Source: Meghimatium bilineatum
Taxonomy: Eukaryota; Mollusca; Gastropoda; Stylommatophora; Philomycidae
Direction: 5' to 3'
NCBI GenBank assembly: GCA_034231615.1
Contig: CM067298.1
Location: 58,680,883-58,744,882, forward strand
DNA: 64,000 nt
The translations under genes were made by a program, and so were the position numbers. How positions within the stretch are numbered: the first letter of the stretch is position 1; each line of letters starts with the position of its first letter. The notes beneath the pieces are model-generated. The model saw only the letters and a program-made list of their open reading frames with translations, was not told the DNA's origin and searched no databases. Below are positions 1 through 11,859 of the stretch, in pieces.

Positions 1-94
1 GAAGTTTTGCTTTCATCTCCTGAAGGGTGTTTCTCATAGCATTTTTTAAGGGAAGTTTTCCAGGACTTTTTCAAGTCCCAGATGAATCGTTTAC

Positions 95-182
95 TCTTCA
101 TCAGCTTTTATTCTCAAACTCCCACTGGATCTCTCTTGTAGAAGGACAATGGTCCTACCAGATTTGCAGCAGGATGTAGTCA
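95..182 (-). mobile_element. SINE-like family 2 fragment
   Basis: It reads TTCTCAAACTCCCACTGGAT, GGACAATGGTCCTACCAGAT and CAGCAGGATGTAGTC. Confidence 0.72.
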
Positions 183-344
183 ATCATCGGCTGTGTCCCA
201 GATGAGCGTGGTGATGTGTCATTAGCTAGACAGTATTCTACTCCAGCAGAAATTTCAACAGTTCAAGATGGATCATATAGACATAGATCTCAGCATGGAG
301 ATACTGGTCTCAACAGACTTCATCACAGTGAACACCAATGTTTT

Positions 345-605
345 CTCTTGATCCCAAAAGAGGAGCAAAGAATAGCAACACTACCTTCCATGCCTGTCAT
401 AAGATTCAACTATGGAGGTCATGGGGTGAAGTTGGCTTTTCCATTCCATATAGGGTCAAAGTAACTCAGAAGCCATGCTGAAGTCAGATGTGTCATGCCA
501 AAAGAAGCAGAAATCGGATCAAAACTACAAACCATGACACAATGCATTCTATATTTCAGACTTCATCCTGCTTATCTGCAGAAATTTGATAACAAATGCA
601 GAAGT
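345..605 (+). mobile_element. SINE-like family 1 copy
   Basis: Near full-length but diverged. It carries the family landmarks GGAGCAAAGAATAGCAACAC, CATATAGGGTCAAAGT and AAACCATGACACAATGCATT, ending AATGCAGAAG. Confidence 0.8.
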
Positions 606-609
606 TGAC

Positions 610-975
610 TCTTATGACATGCATAGAAGGTAAAAAGTGTTGCTATTCTTTGTTCCCATTTTGGGCCACAACAACAGTGTGGTGGATCGTTCAGACACAG
701 ATCTTCTTCGTTCTTTCTCAAACTCCTGCAGATTAGCAGAATGTAGTCCAGAGAAGGGAGTGCGTCGTGTCATGGTTTCCAGCAATGCTGCAATATCTGT
801 GCTTTTTGGCCTGACACATCCAGCTTTAGCATGGTTTTGGGCCATGCTGACCCTATATTGGATGGGACAGCCAACTCCATCCCATAACCTCCTTAGTCGA
901 CCCATGACATGCATAGAATATAAACAGTGGTGCTATTCTTTGCTCCAATTTCGGGCCACAACAGCACACCACATG
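610..975 (-). mobile_element. SINE-like family 1 copies, two overlapping pieces
   Basis: A 5' piece (610-655) is followed by a nearly complete minus-oriented copy (700-975) with TTCTCAAACTCCTGCAGATT at its tail side and GATGGGACAGCCAACTCCAT in the middle. Confidence 0.8.
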
Positions 976-1317
976 TGCAATGGATCGTTCAGACACAGGT
1001 CTTAAGCAGAATTCATCGCTGCGAAGATTATGAAGTGGAGGTAAACAAGCCAAAGTTCAGCACCGTAACCACTTATTATGACATACATACGTAGGTAACA
1101 TTGTTACTATTCTCTGCTCCTCTTTTGTATGTCCTTGTAACATATGGGTGTGTGAATCTCATTCATAATCACATGTATATTAGTTTCCAAACGATATATT
1201 TATATCTACCGCTATATGCCATTAAATACTTTTTATTTTGTAAACTCATGTTGCACAATATAATCTGCATGCATTTTTTGTGTCACAATGAAATGTATAT
1301 CATTATTCTATGCTTTA

Positions 1318-1680
1318 TTTTGGTAATTCAGAAAGTTACATTGAAAAAATTTTTGGTAATTCAGAAAGTTATATTGAAAATCTTTTGGTAATTCAGAAAG
1401 TTTTATTTAAAATTTTTTTGGTAATTCAGAAAGTTATATTGCAAATTTTTTTGGTAATTCAGAATGGTATATTGAAAAAAAATTTGGTAATTCAGAATGT
1501 TATATTGAAAATTTTTTTGGTAATTTGGAATGTTATATTGAAAAAACTTTTGGTAATTCAGAATGTTATATTGAAAAAACTTTTGGTAATTCAGAATGTT
1601 ATATTGACAAAAATTTTGGTAATTCAGAATGTTATATTGACAAAAATTTTGGTAATTCAGAATGTTATATTGAAGATTAT
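1318..1680 (+). repeat. Minisatellite, about 32 bp, about 11 units
   Basis: Units of the form TTTTGGTAATTCAGAATGTT ATATTGAAAAAA in direct tandem. Early units have AGAAAGTT and later ones AGAATGTT. Open frames here are by-products of the repeat. Confidence 0.9.
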
Positions 1681-1766
1681 AGGGGTACCGGATTGATAGC
1701 ATCAACACACAGAGTCAGGATTATATTTTGAGCAAGTATTTTCTCTGTTTCGAATGAAACATTTCC

Positions 1767-1926
1767 CGCCAAAGGCGGATGTGTTGGGCCATTGGCGCAA
1801 ATAAAACGGCAACACAACGCATTTCCATTCTCTGGACTACATAACTGGAAATCTTGTAGGATCATTGTCCTGTTACAAGAGAAATCCAGTGGGAATTTGA
1901 GAATGAACGCTGAAGAAGAAGAAGAA
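1767..1926 (+). mobile_element. SINE-like family 2 copy
   Basis: Complete short element: GGCGGATGTGTTGGGCCATT, GGCGCAAATAAAACGGCAAC, GAACGCTGAAGAAGAAGAAG. Confidence 0.82.
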
Positions 1927-2097
1927 TGAAACATTTGAATATAGCTTCTATTTTGAGCAAATATTTTCTCTGTTTAGAATGAAACATTTGAATATAGCTG
2001 ATATTTTGAGCAAATATTTTCTCTGTTTCGAATATTATGTTTATACTTTATTAATAAACAGTTTTCTAATAACATTTGTTATTTGTTTTTCAACTGT

Positions 2098-2336
2098 GTG
2101 TTGCTGGGGGCCTGAAATAGCAGCACAGAATAGAAACACTGTTTACCATTCCATGCGGGATGTAAGAGACTGTTATGGAGGTTATGGGGTGAAGTTGACT
2201 GTCTCATCCCATATAGGGTCAAAGTGATCCAAGCCATGCTGAGGTCAGATGTCGCAGACCGAAAGGAGCATATATCCATTCTCTAGGCTACATTCTGCTA
2301 ATCTGCAGGAGTTTGAGAAAAATGCAGAAGAAGAAG
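2098..2336 (+). mobile_element. SINE-like family 1 copy, internally deleted
   Basis: It has the head (GCTGGGGGCCTGAAATAGCA), the middle (ATCCCATATAGGGTCAAAGT) and the tail (CTGCAGGAGTTTGAGAAA ... GCAGAAGAAGAAG). The stretch with GTAAACCATGACACAA is missing. Confidence 0.8.
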
Positions 2337-2699
2337 TACTTGCTTATATCATTTTATTGGCAGGCAATGCAGCAATAGACAGCACAATACTGAGAAGAGA
2401 TGAAGCAGACTTGATCAAGGCAGTAATAAATTCATTTCAAGATGAAGATGATGTCAATGAGGCTGAGAACGTACACATACAGAGAATGTCAGTAATGGAA
2501 GTATCTAGAGGGGAGGGAAGGAAAAGTAAATTTTTTGGAAAGTCCCAAAGGTCACACAAGCAAGACCTGACTGTGACTCTGAGTCTACATACACTGGGAT
2601 GGCTGCTGGAACGGAGAGTGGAGCACTTATGGAAGTGCCCCACGTGCTGTGATGCTAGATTCTAATCAAGAATCTGGAGACTGCCTTTTTGTATGCCTC

Positions 2700-2870
2700 A
2701 TATATGTTTGTTTTTGTTGACTCATTTATTTCTGTAATCCATTGTTTGCAAAGGTTTGCCCCTGGTTTGTATCCATCTTGTCGGTATAGTAATGCTTTTT
2801 TGAGGGGGCCCTGTCTGATGGTAGTCTGGAAGCATGTGAGAACCTCTTAATCTATTGTCTTCTGGTGTAA
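2700..2870 (+). mobile_element. hAT relic leader fragment
   Basis: The sequence TGACTCATTTATTTCTGTAA and the later CTGTCTGATGGTAGTCTGGA are the reverse complement of 18140-18270, just upstream of the 16.7-18.1 kb hAT relic. This is a second fragment of the same element in the opposite orientation. Confidence 0.6.
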
Positions 2871-2954
2871 TCGTGAATTGGCATTGTGTTTGTTACTGAT
2901 GTTGTCATTTCTGATTCTGTAGTTTATTATTACTGTGAGAATTTCACACGGCAC

Positions 2955-3330
2955 AGAAGCACAGACAAACATCATGATAAATGGGCATAAATTTGAGGAC
3001 GTGAATATTTTCAAATACCTCGGATCCTGCGTATGCAGCGACGGAAAACGCAAAACAGACTTAAAGATATGCCCCTAAGGCTGGAGAAATATAACTGATA
3101 TGTCAAGGTTAACTTTAATTTGGAAAAGATAAATCAGTGTTAGTGTGAAAATCTAACATTGAATCTGACTTATGTTGTTTATTGTGTTGTGTTGGTGTGT
3201 AAGCTGAACACTCACTGCAGTCATGGAGAAAGGATACAGACCTTCAAATACAAATGTTACAGACAAATTCTGCACATCTCCTATAGAGAGCATGAGACAA
3301 ATGTGTCAATCAATCAAGTGCCATGCCGAA
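2955..3330 (+). mobile_element. LINE fragment, reverse transcriptase C-terminus
   Basis: Broken frames read INGHKFEDVNIFKYLGSCVC, then ERIQTFKYKCYRQILHISYR EHETN, the usual order of the LINE thumb region (KYLGS, then RRIQ-F--CYRRIL-ISYRDH). It carries several stops and shifts. Confidence 0.75.
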
Positions 3331-3636
3331 TGGCATAGGCGATCATGTTTCTCCACGACTCTATCTCTCTTGTGTTGTCAATGAGCTCGGTTTGTGAAAT
3401 TTTACCGTGCCACAATACTAGTCCATCTAGCGACAAATGTGTACATTAGAAATAAAATAGATTCATACAAGAATCATTACTTTCAATAGTAAAGCAACAA
3501 ATATACCTACTTGCATGGTTTATAGGTCTGTTGCTTAGGTGGGTGGTGGGAGGTGGGTGTTCAACTCCGCTCTTCCACCCTTAGGAAATCATGTTATTTG
3601 CTAGGAATTTAGCCAAAAGTTGGGTGAAATCCCTAC

Positions 3637-4362
3637 ATTAACGATTTTTCACAAAAAATTCATCAGCTTTCTAATCAAAAAAGTCATCAGCTTTCTCATT
3701 TAAAAAATCAACTTTCTCATCAAAAAAGTCATCAGCTTTCTCATAAAAAAAGTCATCAGCTTTCTCATCAAAACAGTCATCAGCTTTCTCATAAAAAAAG
3801 TCATCAGCTTTCTCATTAAAAAAGTCATCAGCTTTCTCATTAAAAAATCAGCTTTCTCATAAAAAGTCTTCAGCTTTCTCATACAAAAATCAACTTTCTC
3901 ATCAAAAACGTCATCCATTTTTTCATCAAAAAAGTCATCAGCTTTCTCATCAAAAAAGTCATCAGCTTTCTCATCAAAAAAGTCATCAGCTTTCATCAAA
4001 AAAAGTCATCAGCTTTCTCATCAAAAAAGCCATCAGTTTTCTCATCAAAAAAGTCATCAGTTTTCTCATAAAAAAGCCATCAGTTTTCTCATCACAAAAG
4101 TCATCAGCTTTCACATAAAAAAAGTCATCAGCTTTCTCATCAAAAAAGTCATCAGCTTTCTCATCAAAAAAGGTATCAGCTTTCTCATCAAAAAAGTCAT
4201 CAGTTTTCGCATCAAAAAAGTTTTCAGCTTTCTCATTAAAAAAAAGTCATCATCTTTCTCATTAAAAAATTCATCAGTTTTCGCATCAAAAAAGTCATCC
4301 GTTTTCACATCTAAAAAGTCATCACCTTTCGCATCAAATAAGTCATCAGTTTTCTCATAAAA
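3637..4362 (+). repeat. Minisatellite, 24 bp, about 30 units
   Basis: Unit AAAAAAGTCATCAGCTTTCT CATC with indel variants. Because 24 is a multiple of 3, minus-strand frames stay open as a Lys/Asp/Phe-rich repeat peptide; no gene is inferred. Confidence 0.92.
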
Positions 4363-4499
4363 CGGAAGGAATTACATTTAAAAAAATTATAATTTATTAT
4401 TTTATAGGTAAATCCCCTTCCTCAATGAAAACTTGTTTGCGTCTCTGATGGTTTTTTTGGATGTGTGATGATATGATTATTCGTTATAAACTATACTAC

Positions 4500-4665
4500 A
4501 GGGAACAGTCGAGGTTGGAAGAAGCAGACGAAGACTAAGAAAATCATGGACAGGCAGCATCAAGGGCTGGATAGGTCAAGATATTTTCACACTCATCTGC
4601 GTCGCTGAAGAAAGAATTTGCTGGAGAACTCTGGGTGTTGTTTCATCCCATGTGGTACTACTGTG
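4500..4665 (+). mobile_element. LINE 3'-end fragment
   Basis: The translation LQGTVEVGRSRRRLRKSWTG followed by SIKGWIGQ matches the C-terminal GRPRKSWIDNIKEWTG pattern of LINE ORF2. A similar fragment lies at 33520-33730. Confidence 0.65.
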
Positions 4666-4779
4666 AACCTGGCAGGTTATAGCAGTTTTACCCAACCTTT
4701 TCTTTAAACCTTTCCCCACCCTCAATCTTTCAACAATTCTGATGCCACCCCCCAGTCCTACATTTTTTATAGGTCTATT

Positions 4780-4937
4780 CTTCTTCAGCGTACATTCTCA
4801 AACTCCTGCTGAATTTCTCTTGTAGCAGGACCATGGTCCTATTAGATTTTCAGCAGGATGTAGTCCAGAGAATGGAAATGCGTTGTGTCGCCGTTTTATT
4901 TGCGCCAATGGCCCGACACATCCGTCTTCGGCAGTTA
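4780..4937 (-). mobile_element. SINE-like family 2 copy
   Basis: Complete: TTCTTCTTCAGCGTACATTC, CAGCAGGATGTAGTCCAGAG, CGACACATCCGTCTTCGGCA. Confidence 0.82.
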
Positions 4938-4939
4938 TA

Positions 4940-5635
4940 GGTCTATTCAAAAAATGACATTCTATAAATGAAACCTAATTATAACTTGTTCAGGACACAA
5001 GATAGCGTTTTAGGAAGAAAACACTAGAAAATTATTAAAAGAAAAAAAAACAGTTAAGTAGGCTAAATTTTCAAAACATATAATGGACAACTAAATCTCA
5101 AGAACACAATTTTTTTTAAGTGTCCCCCAAACAATGAAATTTCCCCCCCCCCCTTTTCACCTTTGGGGCGTGTGCCACAACACCGGGTTATAGGCTTATA
5201 GTATGGTGTGATAGCAGGGAGACGAACATGAGGTAAATGGGAACTGTCGCTGACCTTTCGTGCGAAGACGGTTCCTCATCTGTAATGAATAGGCTATTGT
5301 AATGTTAAACTTCTGTCATGTTTATGGGGAAATATCACTTTATTAAAAAAAAAAGGAACGTGCCAACTCTGATTAAGAACCTCGAATAAATAGGTCAGAC
5401 TTAGGCCTGTTCAATCAATCGTCTCATTTTATCCTCACGCTAAACCCCCCCCCCCCCCCTCACCACAAAAACCCAACGACCGAGAAATACAGGAATACTC
5501 AAAAACGTATACACTGTAAACTAATAACGATGTACACAGGAGACACAGTCACGTGACATTTACAGTGTATGAATAAATGTCTCCTTAGTTGATGATTGGT
5601 CGATAAGGGATTACAACCTTTTGGTTAAGGTATGT
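4940..5635. other. No gene seen
   Basis: AT-rich sequence with two poly-C runs (about 5144-5154 and 5445-5459). No convincing coding or element similarity was recognised. Confidence 0.5.
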
Positions 5636-5639
5636 TGAC

Positions 5640-5865
5640 ATCATGGACTTAGAATATCATGGCCTGTCAGAAAAACTAATGTGGAAGTGTTGAAAGAGTC
5701 AAATGCGAAACGGACCCTAATAAATAATATAAGAAAAAGACAATCTTCATATTTTTGGCCACTTCATGAGACAAAGAGGTTTGGAGAATATAGTCACAAC
5801 AGGCAAGATTGAAGGCAACAGAGACAGATGGCTACAACGTGAAAATATATTGATCTGGTGGTAAA
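5640..5865 (+). mobile_element. LINE 3'-end fragment
   Basis: The stretch reads IFGHFMRQRGLENIVTTGKI EGNRDRW after several frame breaks, matching the GHVMRQ-GLE-L--TGKI-G-R-RG pattern near the end of LINE ORF2. The same words recur at 18445 and at 40970/48185. Confidence 0.65.
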
Positions 5866-5869
5866 AGTC

Positions 5870-8800
5870 CATTCGAACCACTGATTGTGGATTATTTTGA
5901 TCGTCTGTGTCTCACGTCATCTGTGTCATGAAAATGTTCGGAGATGAACTCCGTGAACACAGCATTCATTCACAGTCATATGTTTATCAATGAACTCTCT
6001 AGTGATTGCAAAGATAGTCTTGAAAAGATAATCCATTCTTCACCAAGATCGATGCCTTCTGGTGCACACATCTGTTCAAGATAGATGCCTTCTGGTGTAA
6101 ACATCTTTTCAACTTCTTGTTTCATCTTCTGTATCCATTCTCAAGCTCCTGCAGATCAGCAGGATATAGTCTAGATAAACGTTGTGCCATAATTGACAGC
6201 TTAACTGACAAATCGAACTTCAGCGTAGCCTCTAGGTCAATTTGACACTGTGGGGTGAGACCAGTGTTATAAATATGTTATAGGTCATATAAGTAGGGGG
6301 AGGGGGGAGGAGTAATTCCCTTTAAAAAGTCATTCGTGTGTTTTCGTGTATCAGATCTTCATGTGATGTTCCTTTTGTGAAAATCTCTACGGGGTGGGGG
6401 GGGGAAGAGACTTTTTACCCGCATTTTGGCCAAATTTCTAATGCTAAAAGGCATAGACCTATTCTGATTTGCTAAAGGGCGGGAAATTGAATATCTCAAC
6501 CCTACGGGCCTTTATGGGACAACAAACTCCACCTTAAATTCCTCTTAGTTGCTGCTTACGATATGCTTGACAGGTAACAGTTTAGCTCCCCATGCTCCCC
6601 TTTCAGACCCGTCAACCAAGGACGATTTCTATTGGAAATTAAGTTTATCTAACTATCACTACGTTCAGATTTTTGTTTACTAGAAACAGATTCTTGAAGA
6701 GATTCTTTCTTTTTAATTATATCAAAGAACATAGGTCAGCTGTGATGGAAATTTAATTTATTTATTGGATAATGTCCGTGACAGAAGACACATGGCAATC
6801 ACATAATACTGTGAATTAATTAATACTTCTACAGAAAATACCTTATGACCACTGATCTATGTATAAATAAATCAAAGTCTTCACGCTCTACCGCATTTAG
6901 GATTACCAAGCGTGTTTATTCGCTTGAACAAAGCGAGGCCAATTGTGTTGATTTGAACACGTAACACATTTGTTGTATTTGTAAACTGTTATAGAAACTG
7001 GGACATAGGCAAAACAGGGCAAGATATAAGTCAGTGTTATAAAACCAAGACAATCTTGGTGAGACCTGGACACATCTTTGCACTCAATACATACAATTAC
7101 AATACATACGTGCCATTAACATAAACAAATGTATATTTCCGCAATTTTAGTAAGCAATGTATCAAGTCAAAATATTTTGAGTTTACATTTTTTTTAAACT
7201 CAGCTGACACAGGTGGATGTCGTTATATTGTGGAATTGCGTTATTGTTGAAAGTAAATTTTCTCTCAAAAATAAAGCGTTTTAAAACTCACAAATTGCAA
7301 TCCCATTTTTTTTCTCGTGAAAACTAAATTTATTTTCTTGTGTTAACGAAATTATAATTAGATCTTTTAAATTACGAATTAAGAACTATGGCCATTAAAA
7401 ACTGTAAGACTATATTATTACTTTGTATCAAAATTGTTTATTCTTTCCAATAAATAACAGTATCAAAAATACGTTTAAGTGGTAACAGTGTAAATACAAA
7501 TAATACTAAAATTTAGATAATTTCATGACAAAAAAGTCGAGTGAAGCACTTTCTAAGCAGCTCTCCTATACCCCCGTAATCCTCTTTCGAGGCGGTCGGA
7601 CATAGCAGGCGCCGACATTCGAAAGCCACTCGGACGCTAAGTATAGCTCACCACTTAGCTGAGCACGTTTATGCTGTTAACATTCCGTACGACCGAAAAC
7701 TTCACCCCGGTGACTTCGTCCTGTCTTAACATGTCATATGGGGAGGAACCAGCCTAGATCCCAAGCGGTACTGTGACGAGCGAGCTGACTCGACACTGGC
7801 TGAACCTTGACCCCGCGGTGGAGTCTAAGACATGTGAACGGACTACTGACACTAGTTCCCATACAAAGTCAAGAGCCAACTTTTGTATTAGTTCCGCGGG
7901 GAACTTGAACCTTATACGGACATTATCCCTTAACATCCAAAAGTTTATGTGCCACACTTTTGTTCACCATGTCAACAGTTAGGGAAGAATGTCGTGCATA
8001 TTGCTTTTAAAAAATAGTTTTTATAAATAGTAGAACGGGGAATAGTTGCATAAAATCACTCAAAATAAATGAGAGTTGTTTATTAAAATTATATTACCAC
8101 ATGATCAGATCAAAATATTTGTGTTCTTATGATTTATTAATACATTTGCACATATTAATACATTTCACATGTATTACATCCCCTTATCTGATAGTATATG
8201 CGTGGTTATGACCCTTAATGAATAATGGAAATGTCCACTCTCTATAGCCCTGCTATCCTAGACAGAGCCTCAAAATATATTTCACAAAATTATTTTTCCA
8301 TACAGAGCCTCAGTTTTTAATCCCATTGTTCCATTGCAATCGCATTTTTATCTTCTTAAAACTTCAAGTACAAAAAGATCCATGTTTTTATGTTATGAGT
8401 TTAATTCAAGTACAATTAGTTTTCGCAAAAACAAAACACATGACATTTGTTTGGACAATCATTCAATCATGACTATTACATTTTTGTTTTGTAAACGTTT
8501 CGTGATGTGTCTTTTGCTAGGTCATATCGACTTACTGTACCGTGTCTCTCGTCAAATACAGTCACGTGAACTCATTCTTCTAAATGACGTTACGACGTCA
8601 TTGGCTGTCAACACAATGTATACACAAAGTGACCAATTAAAATCACTGTAATGGTTAAATAATGTGACTTCAGATGGATTATTTTCAAATAGTCCACACA
8701 ACTAATTGAGAGACAAGATTATACAGTGTAGTAAACAATGTGTAATGGGGAATTTTTGATACCACATCGGTATATTCCGGTCATTTCTATTTGTACTGGT

Positions 8801-9085
8801 GTCTTTCAGCAGACATGGGTTACATGCGATCTGTTGCATTCTTTATCTTTATAATAACTAATGAAACCAGTATTCTGGTTTTCACACTTTTCTTTTATTA
8901 ATATATGATATGCAAGTTGTTTGGGAAAATTAGCGGTATATTGCCCTGAATGATAGATGCACAAAATAACCACCATTTAACACGTATTGTGTTTAGGCAA
9001 GTGCCACCAACTCGTTCCGTCAAAAGCACTAGACAACACAAATTGTTTTTAAAAAGTCACACACCATTAGTGTTTTTTTTTAAAT
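5870..9085. other. No gene seen
   Basis: This 3.2 kb is the longest repeat-poor stretch. It contains a short SINE-like tail piece at 6125-6190 and a GC-richer patch at 7560-7900 (GAGGCGGTCGGACATAGCAG) with short frames on both strands and no family resemblance. No splice-bounded exon could be supported. Confidence 0.5.
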
Positions 9086-9089
9086 CTCG

Positions 9090-9311
9090 AGAGGGGAACA
9101 AATAATAGCAATACTGTTTGCTTTCCATGTATATTTTAAGAAACGACTAAGGAGGTTATATGATGGAGTTGGCTTCCCCCTCCTATATAAGGTCACAATG
9201 ATACAGTGCCATTATAAAGTCGAATGTGTTAGGTCAAAAGCGAAGATCTCGCATCAATGTTGTGAACAATGACAAAACGCTAATTTGCAGGAGTTTGAGA
9301 ACAAACGCAGA
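9090..9311 (+). mobile_element. SINE-like family 1 copy
   Basis: A diverged copy keeping GAAACGACTAAGGAGGTTAT and TTGCAGGAGTTTGAGAACAA ACGCAGA at the tail. Confidence 0.75.
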
Positions 9312-9314
9312 CTC

Positions 9315-10135
9315 AATTATCCAGAGTGAGAACTAAGATGGAAAGCATCTATGTCTTGTTGACAAGATCTCAATTTTCTTTTTATCTCCTGTTACCAGGG
9401 TTGATCACATCATCCGTAATATCACTCCCTTAATAATCACTTGTGCTTGTGCTTCTTTCTCTCCCACTTTCATCATCCCTTGCCTCCCATTTCGTCATAC
9501 GTGTGTTTCTATTCATTGTTAGTCAGCTATAGTTTGTCCTGATGATGGTTTCTTTTTCAAAACTTCGTATGTCTTTGCGTCTATTCGCTAGTATGTCGTG
9601 TGTATACATATTGACAACATTTGTATCTAAATCAGTTTTTCCTTATATTCCACTGTGTTGCCCCAGCCCTCGTATTTCCAGCCGATGTGTTGTTCCCGGC
9701 ACTAGAGATTAATTCCAATAGACCAGAGAAAAAAGCTTGTCATCTTTCCTCAAGGATTATTACTATCGTATATCTTATGCGTCGCATAATTCTTTTCTCC
9801 TTCTTCCTCGTTTTCCAGCAGGTCAGATGCTGATATGGATTCCATCAAAGAACTGTTCTGTAGTTAGAAGCTCCAGTGCAGTAGTTAGTGCAGTAGAGCT
9901 TTCCGCCAGAATTGTTTCAGATAGCCATCGTTTCTCCCTTGTGATGTGATATAGTGGGAAGTTTTGTAAAAAGAATAGAAGCATTCAAAAATTTATTTTT
10001 GTGTCGCAGATCTGGAAGAATCTGCGCCATAGTTTCATTTTTGGTGAAATTATCCCCCTCCTTCAAATATATAGCCCCAAACGTGGACCTAATTACATTT
10101 TGAGAACCACTGATCTTTATCTGCTTTATCTTTTT
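9315..10135. other. No gene seen
   Basis: Short overlapping open frames without recognisable motifs. Confidence 0.45.
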
Positions 10136-10139
10136 ATGT

Positions 10140-10415
10140 GTACGTCCTCAAACTCCTGTATGTTATCAGGATGTAATCCGGAGAATGGAATGTGGTATGT
10201 CATGATTTACATCGTGGTTGCGATATCTGCGCCTTTCGATCTGACACACCCTATTCAGCATGATTTCTGGATAGCATGATCCTCTATTGAATAGGAGAGC
10301 CAAATCAACCCCCCCCCCCCCCCCCCCCCAAAGAAAAAACCTTCTTAGTCACATTTTACGATGTGCATGGGAGACAACAATAACAGTACCACTAACTTTG
10401 CTTCTTTTTCCACAC
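10140..10415 (-). mobile_element. SINE-like family 1 copy with poly-C insert
   Basis: It reads CCTCAAACTCCTGTATGTTA and GCGATATCTGCGCCTTTCGA, then is interrupted by a run of about 20 C before CCTTCTTAGTCACATTTTAC. Confidence 0.75.
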
Positions 10416-10419
10416 CACA

Positions 10420-11155
10420 TTGGCAACACTGATCTAAACCACATTCACTGATCTAAACCACATATCACAGTACACACCACGCATTGTTTGTGTTTTGGTT
10501 TTTCTTACTAGTCCTAATGTTGACATCTTAAGAGCACTCTAACTTTCGTGAACTTTGTTCACGAGATAGAAATAGGGCTCTGTTTACTGGAAGAAAACTT
10601 GACTATTGTGTCTTAGATAGTCACACTGACTAAACATAATGCTTCATTAATAAAATATAATTTAGTCACAGTAAACAGAGAACTTCCCACTTTATAGAAA
10701 GTGGTTTTCACTTTATAGAAAGTGGTTTTACGTTTGCAATGAAGGGGAGATAATATGTACAGTTGTGAACATATTTGTTTTAATTAATTATTGTGTCAAA
10801 ACAAAGTTGAGAAATCTATTCCTGATGTACTTTCACTTTAAACTTGCATTTACCAATTAGTGTGTTCTTTTTTTTAAATTGTATGCATCTTTCTAAAATA
10901 TTTTTAAAAATTATTATGAAACTCTCACACTTAGGCTGACACATTAAGTGTTTCCTATATACAAAAACGATAAATTTGGATGAGATCCCCTTGTTCTATC
11001 AATTTTTAAAATATCATAGGTTTACTGTTTCATTGTTACAGTTACTCTTACTGTAACTCATTGGAGCACCTGCCATCTGATGTTAAAATGGTGCCAAGAT
11101 ACTTGACTTTATCCCCATGATTTAATGTTGAATCATAGATAGTATATATCTTCCT
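10420..11155. other. No gene seen
   Basis: AT-rich. A 21-bp direct repeat, CACTTTATAGAAAGTGGTTTT, occurs twice at 10688-10730 and is itself partly palindromic. Confidence 0.45.
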
Positions 11156-11159
11156 TCAT

Positions 11160-11430
11160 TAGACAAAGGCGTTGGACTTACATCAGCCATGTTCTCAGAA
11201 TGAACAGCCTAAAAATTCCCCAGCAGTCACTATATTGGGTGCCACCTAGAGTAAGAAGAGGGAGACCTAGAGAAACTTTACGAAGATCCATTAATAGAGA
11301 AGGCATGTCAATGAACCTAAACAACACGCAACAATTGAAAGACCTGGCAACACAGACAGAAATGGAAAGCTATGGTTTCTGCCCTATGCGCCGTCTATGG
11401 CCCTGGAGGAACATAACATAACATAGATAG
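11160..11430 (+). mobile_element. LINE 3' end with CATAA-type tail
   Basis: The frame reads ISHVLRMNSLKIPQQSLYWV and PPRVRRGRPRETLRRSINRE, ending in CPMRRLWPWRN, the classic C-terminus of another LINE family. It is followed directly by repeats of ACATAACATAACATAG, a short-repeat tail typical of LINE 3' ends. Confidence 0.8.
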
Positions 11431-11439
11431 TAATGCTGT

Positions 11440-11840
11440 ATTCTGGCGGTGTGTATTTCTTGAAACAACCATTACTTCTAGTTTCTTCTTGTTTAGACTG
11501 AGAGCTTTGTTTTCACTTTTTTGTACTACCATGTCTAACAAACTTCAAATTTCTTTTTCTCCCCCTGCAATCAGAACTGTATCGTCAGCATATGTTAGAT
11601 TATTCAGATTTTGTAACCTCTAGCTGCTATTCCTAGCATGTTTTCTAAGTTTCATATAATATTCTCTGTATACAGGAAGAAAAGATCTGGTTACATTACA
11701 CATCCTTGTCTGATGCCCATCTCTATCTTTTGAAATTCTCCTACATTGCCGTCAACACTTGACACAGCTGTTTGTTTCCAATACATGTTTGTTACTATCT
11801 TTAGATCTTTTCCATCAACATAGCTGTCATCTTATTTTTA
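11440..11840 (-). mobile_element. LINE fragment, reverse transcriptase YADD region
   Basis: The minus strand reads TYADDTVLIAGGEKEI, a stop, SLLDMVVQKSENKALSLN KKK. A plus-strand relative at 35580 reads NADDTILIEGSEQQLQALLD. Stops show it is dead. It faces the plus-strand fragments on either side. Confidence 0.75.
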
Positions 11841-11859
11841 TATACAGTCATATGTAGTA

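Noticed and set aside
216-1005. Short open frames such as the peptide with SRLHSANLQEF words
   Set aside because: These words recur at every SINE-like copy in the window, so they are translations of the repeat and not genes.
1310-1731. Overlapping open frames of 68-128 codons on both strands
   Set aside because: They are read-throughs of the 32-bp minisatellite. Several frames are open at once and the peptides simply repeat.
2249-2665. 138-codon plus-strand frame
   Set aside because: The first part is SINE-like sequence. The rest shows no family resemblance and no splice-bounded structure, so a gene cannot be supported.
3700-4308. Minus-strand Lys/Asp/Phe repeat proteins
   Set aside because: They come from the 24-bp satellite, whose length is divisible by three. 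There is no start context, domain or flanking exon.
7754-7982. Frames on both strands in the GC-richer patch
   Set aside because: They are short, mutually overlapping and without motifs or splice signals.
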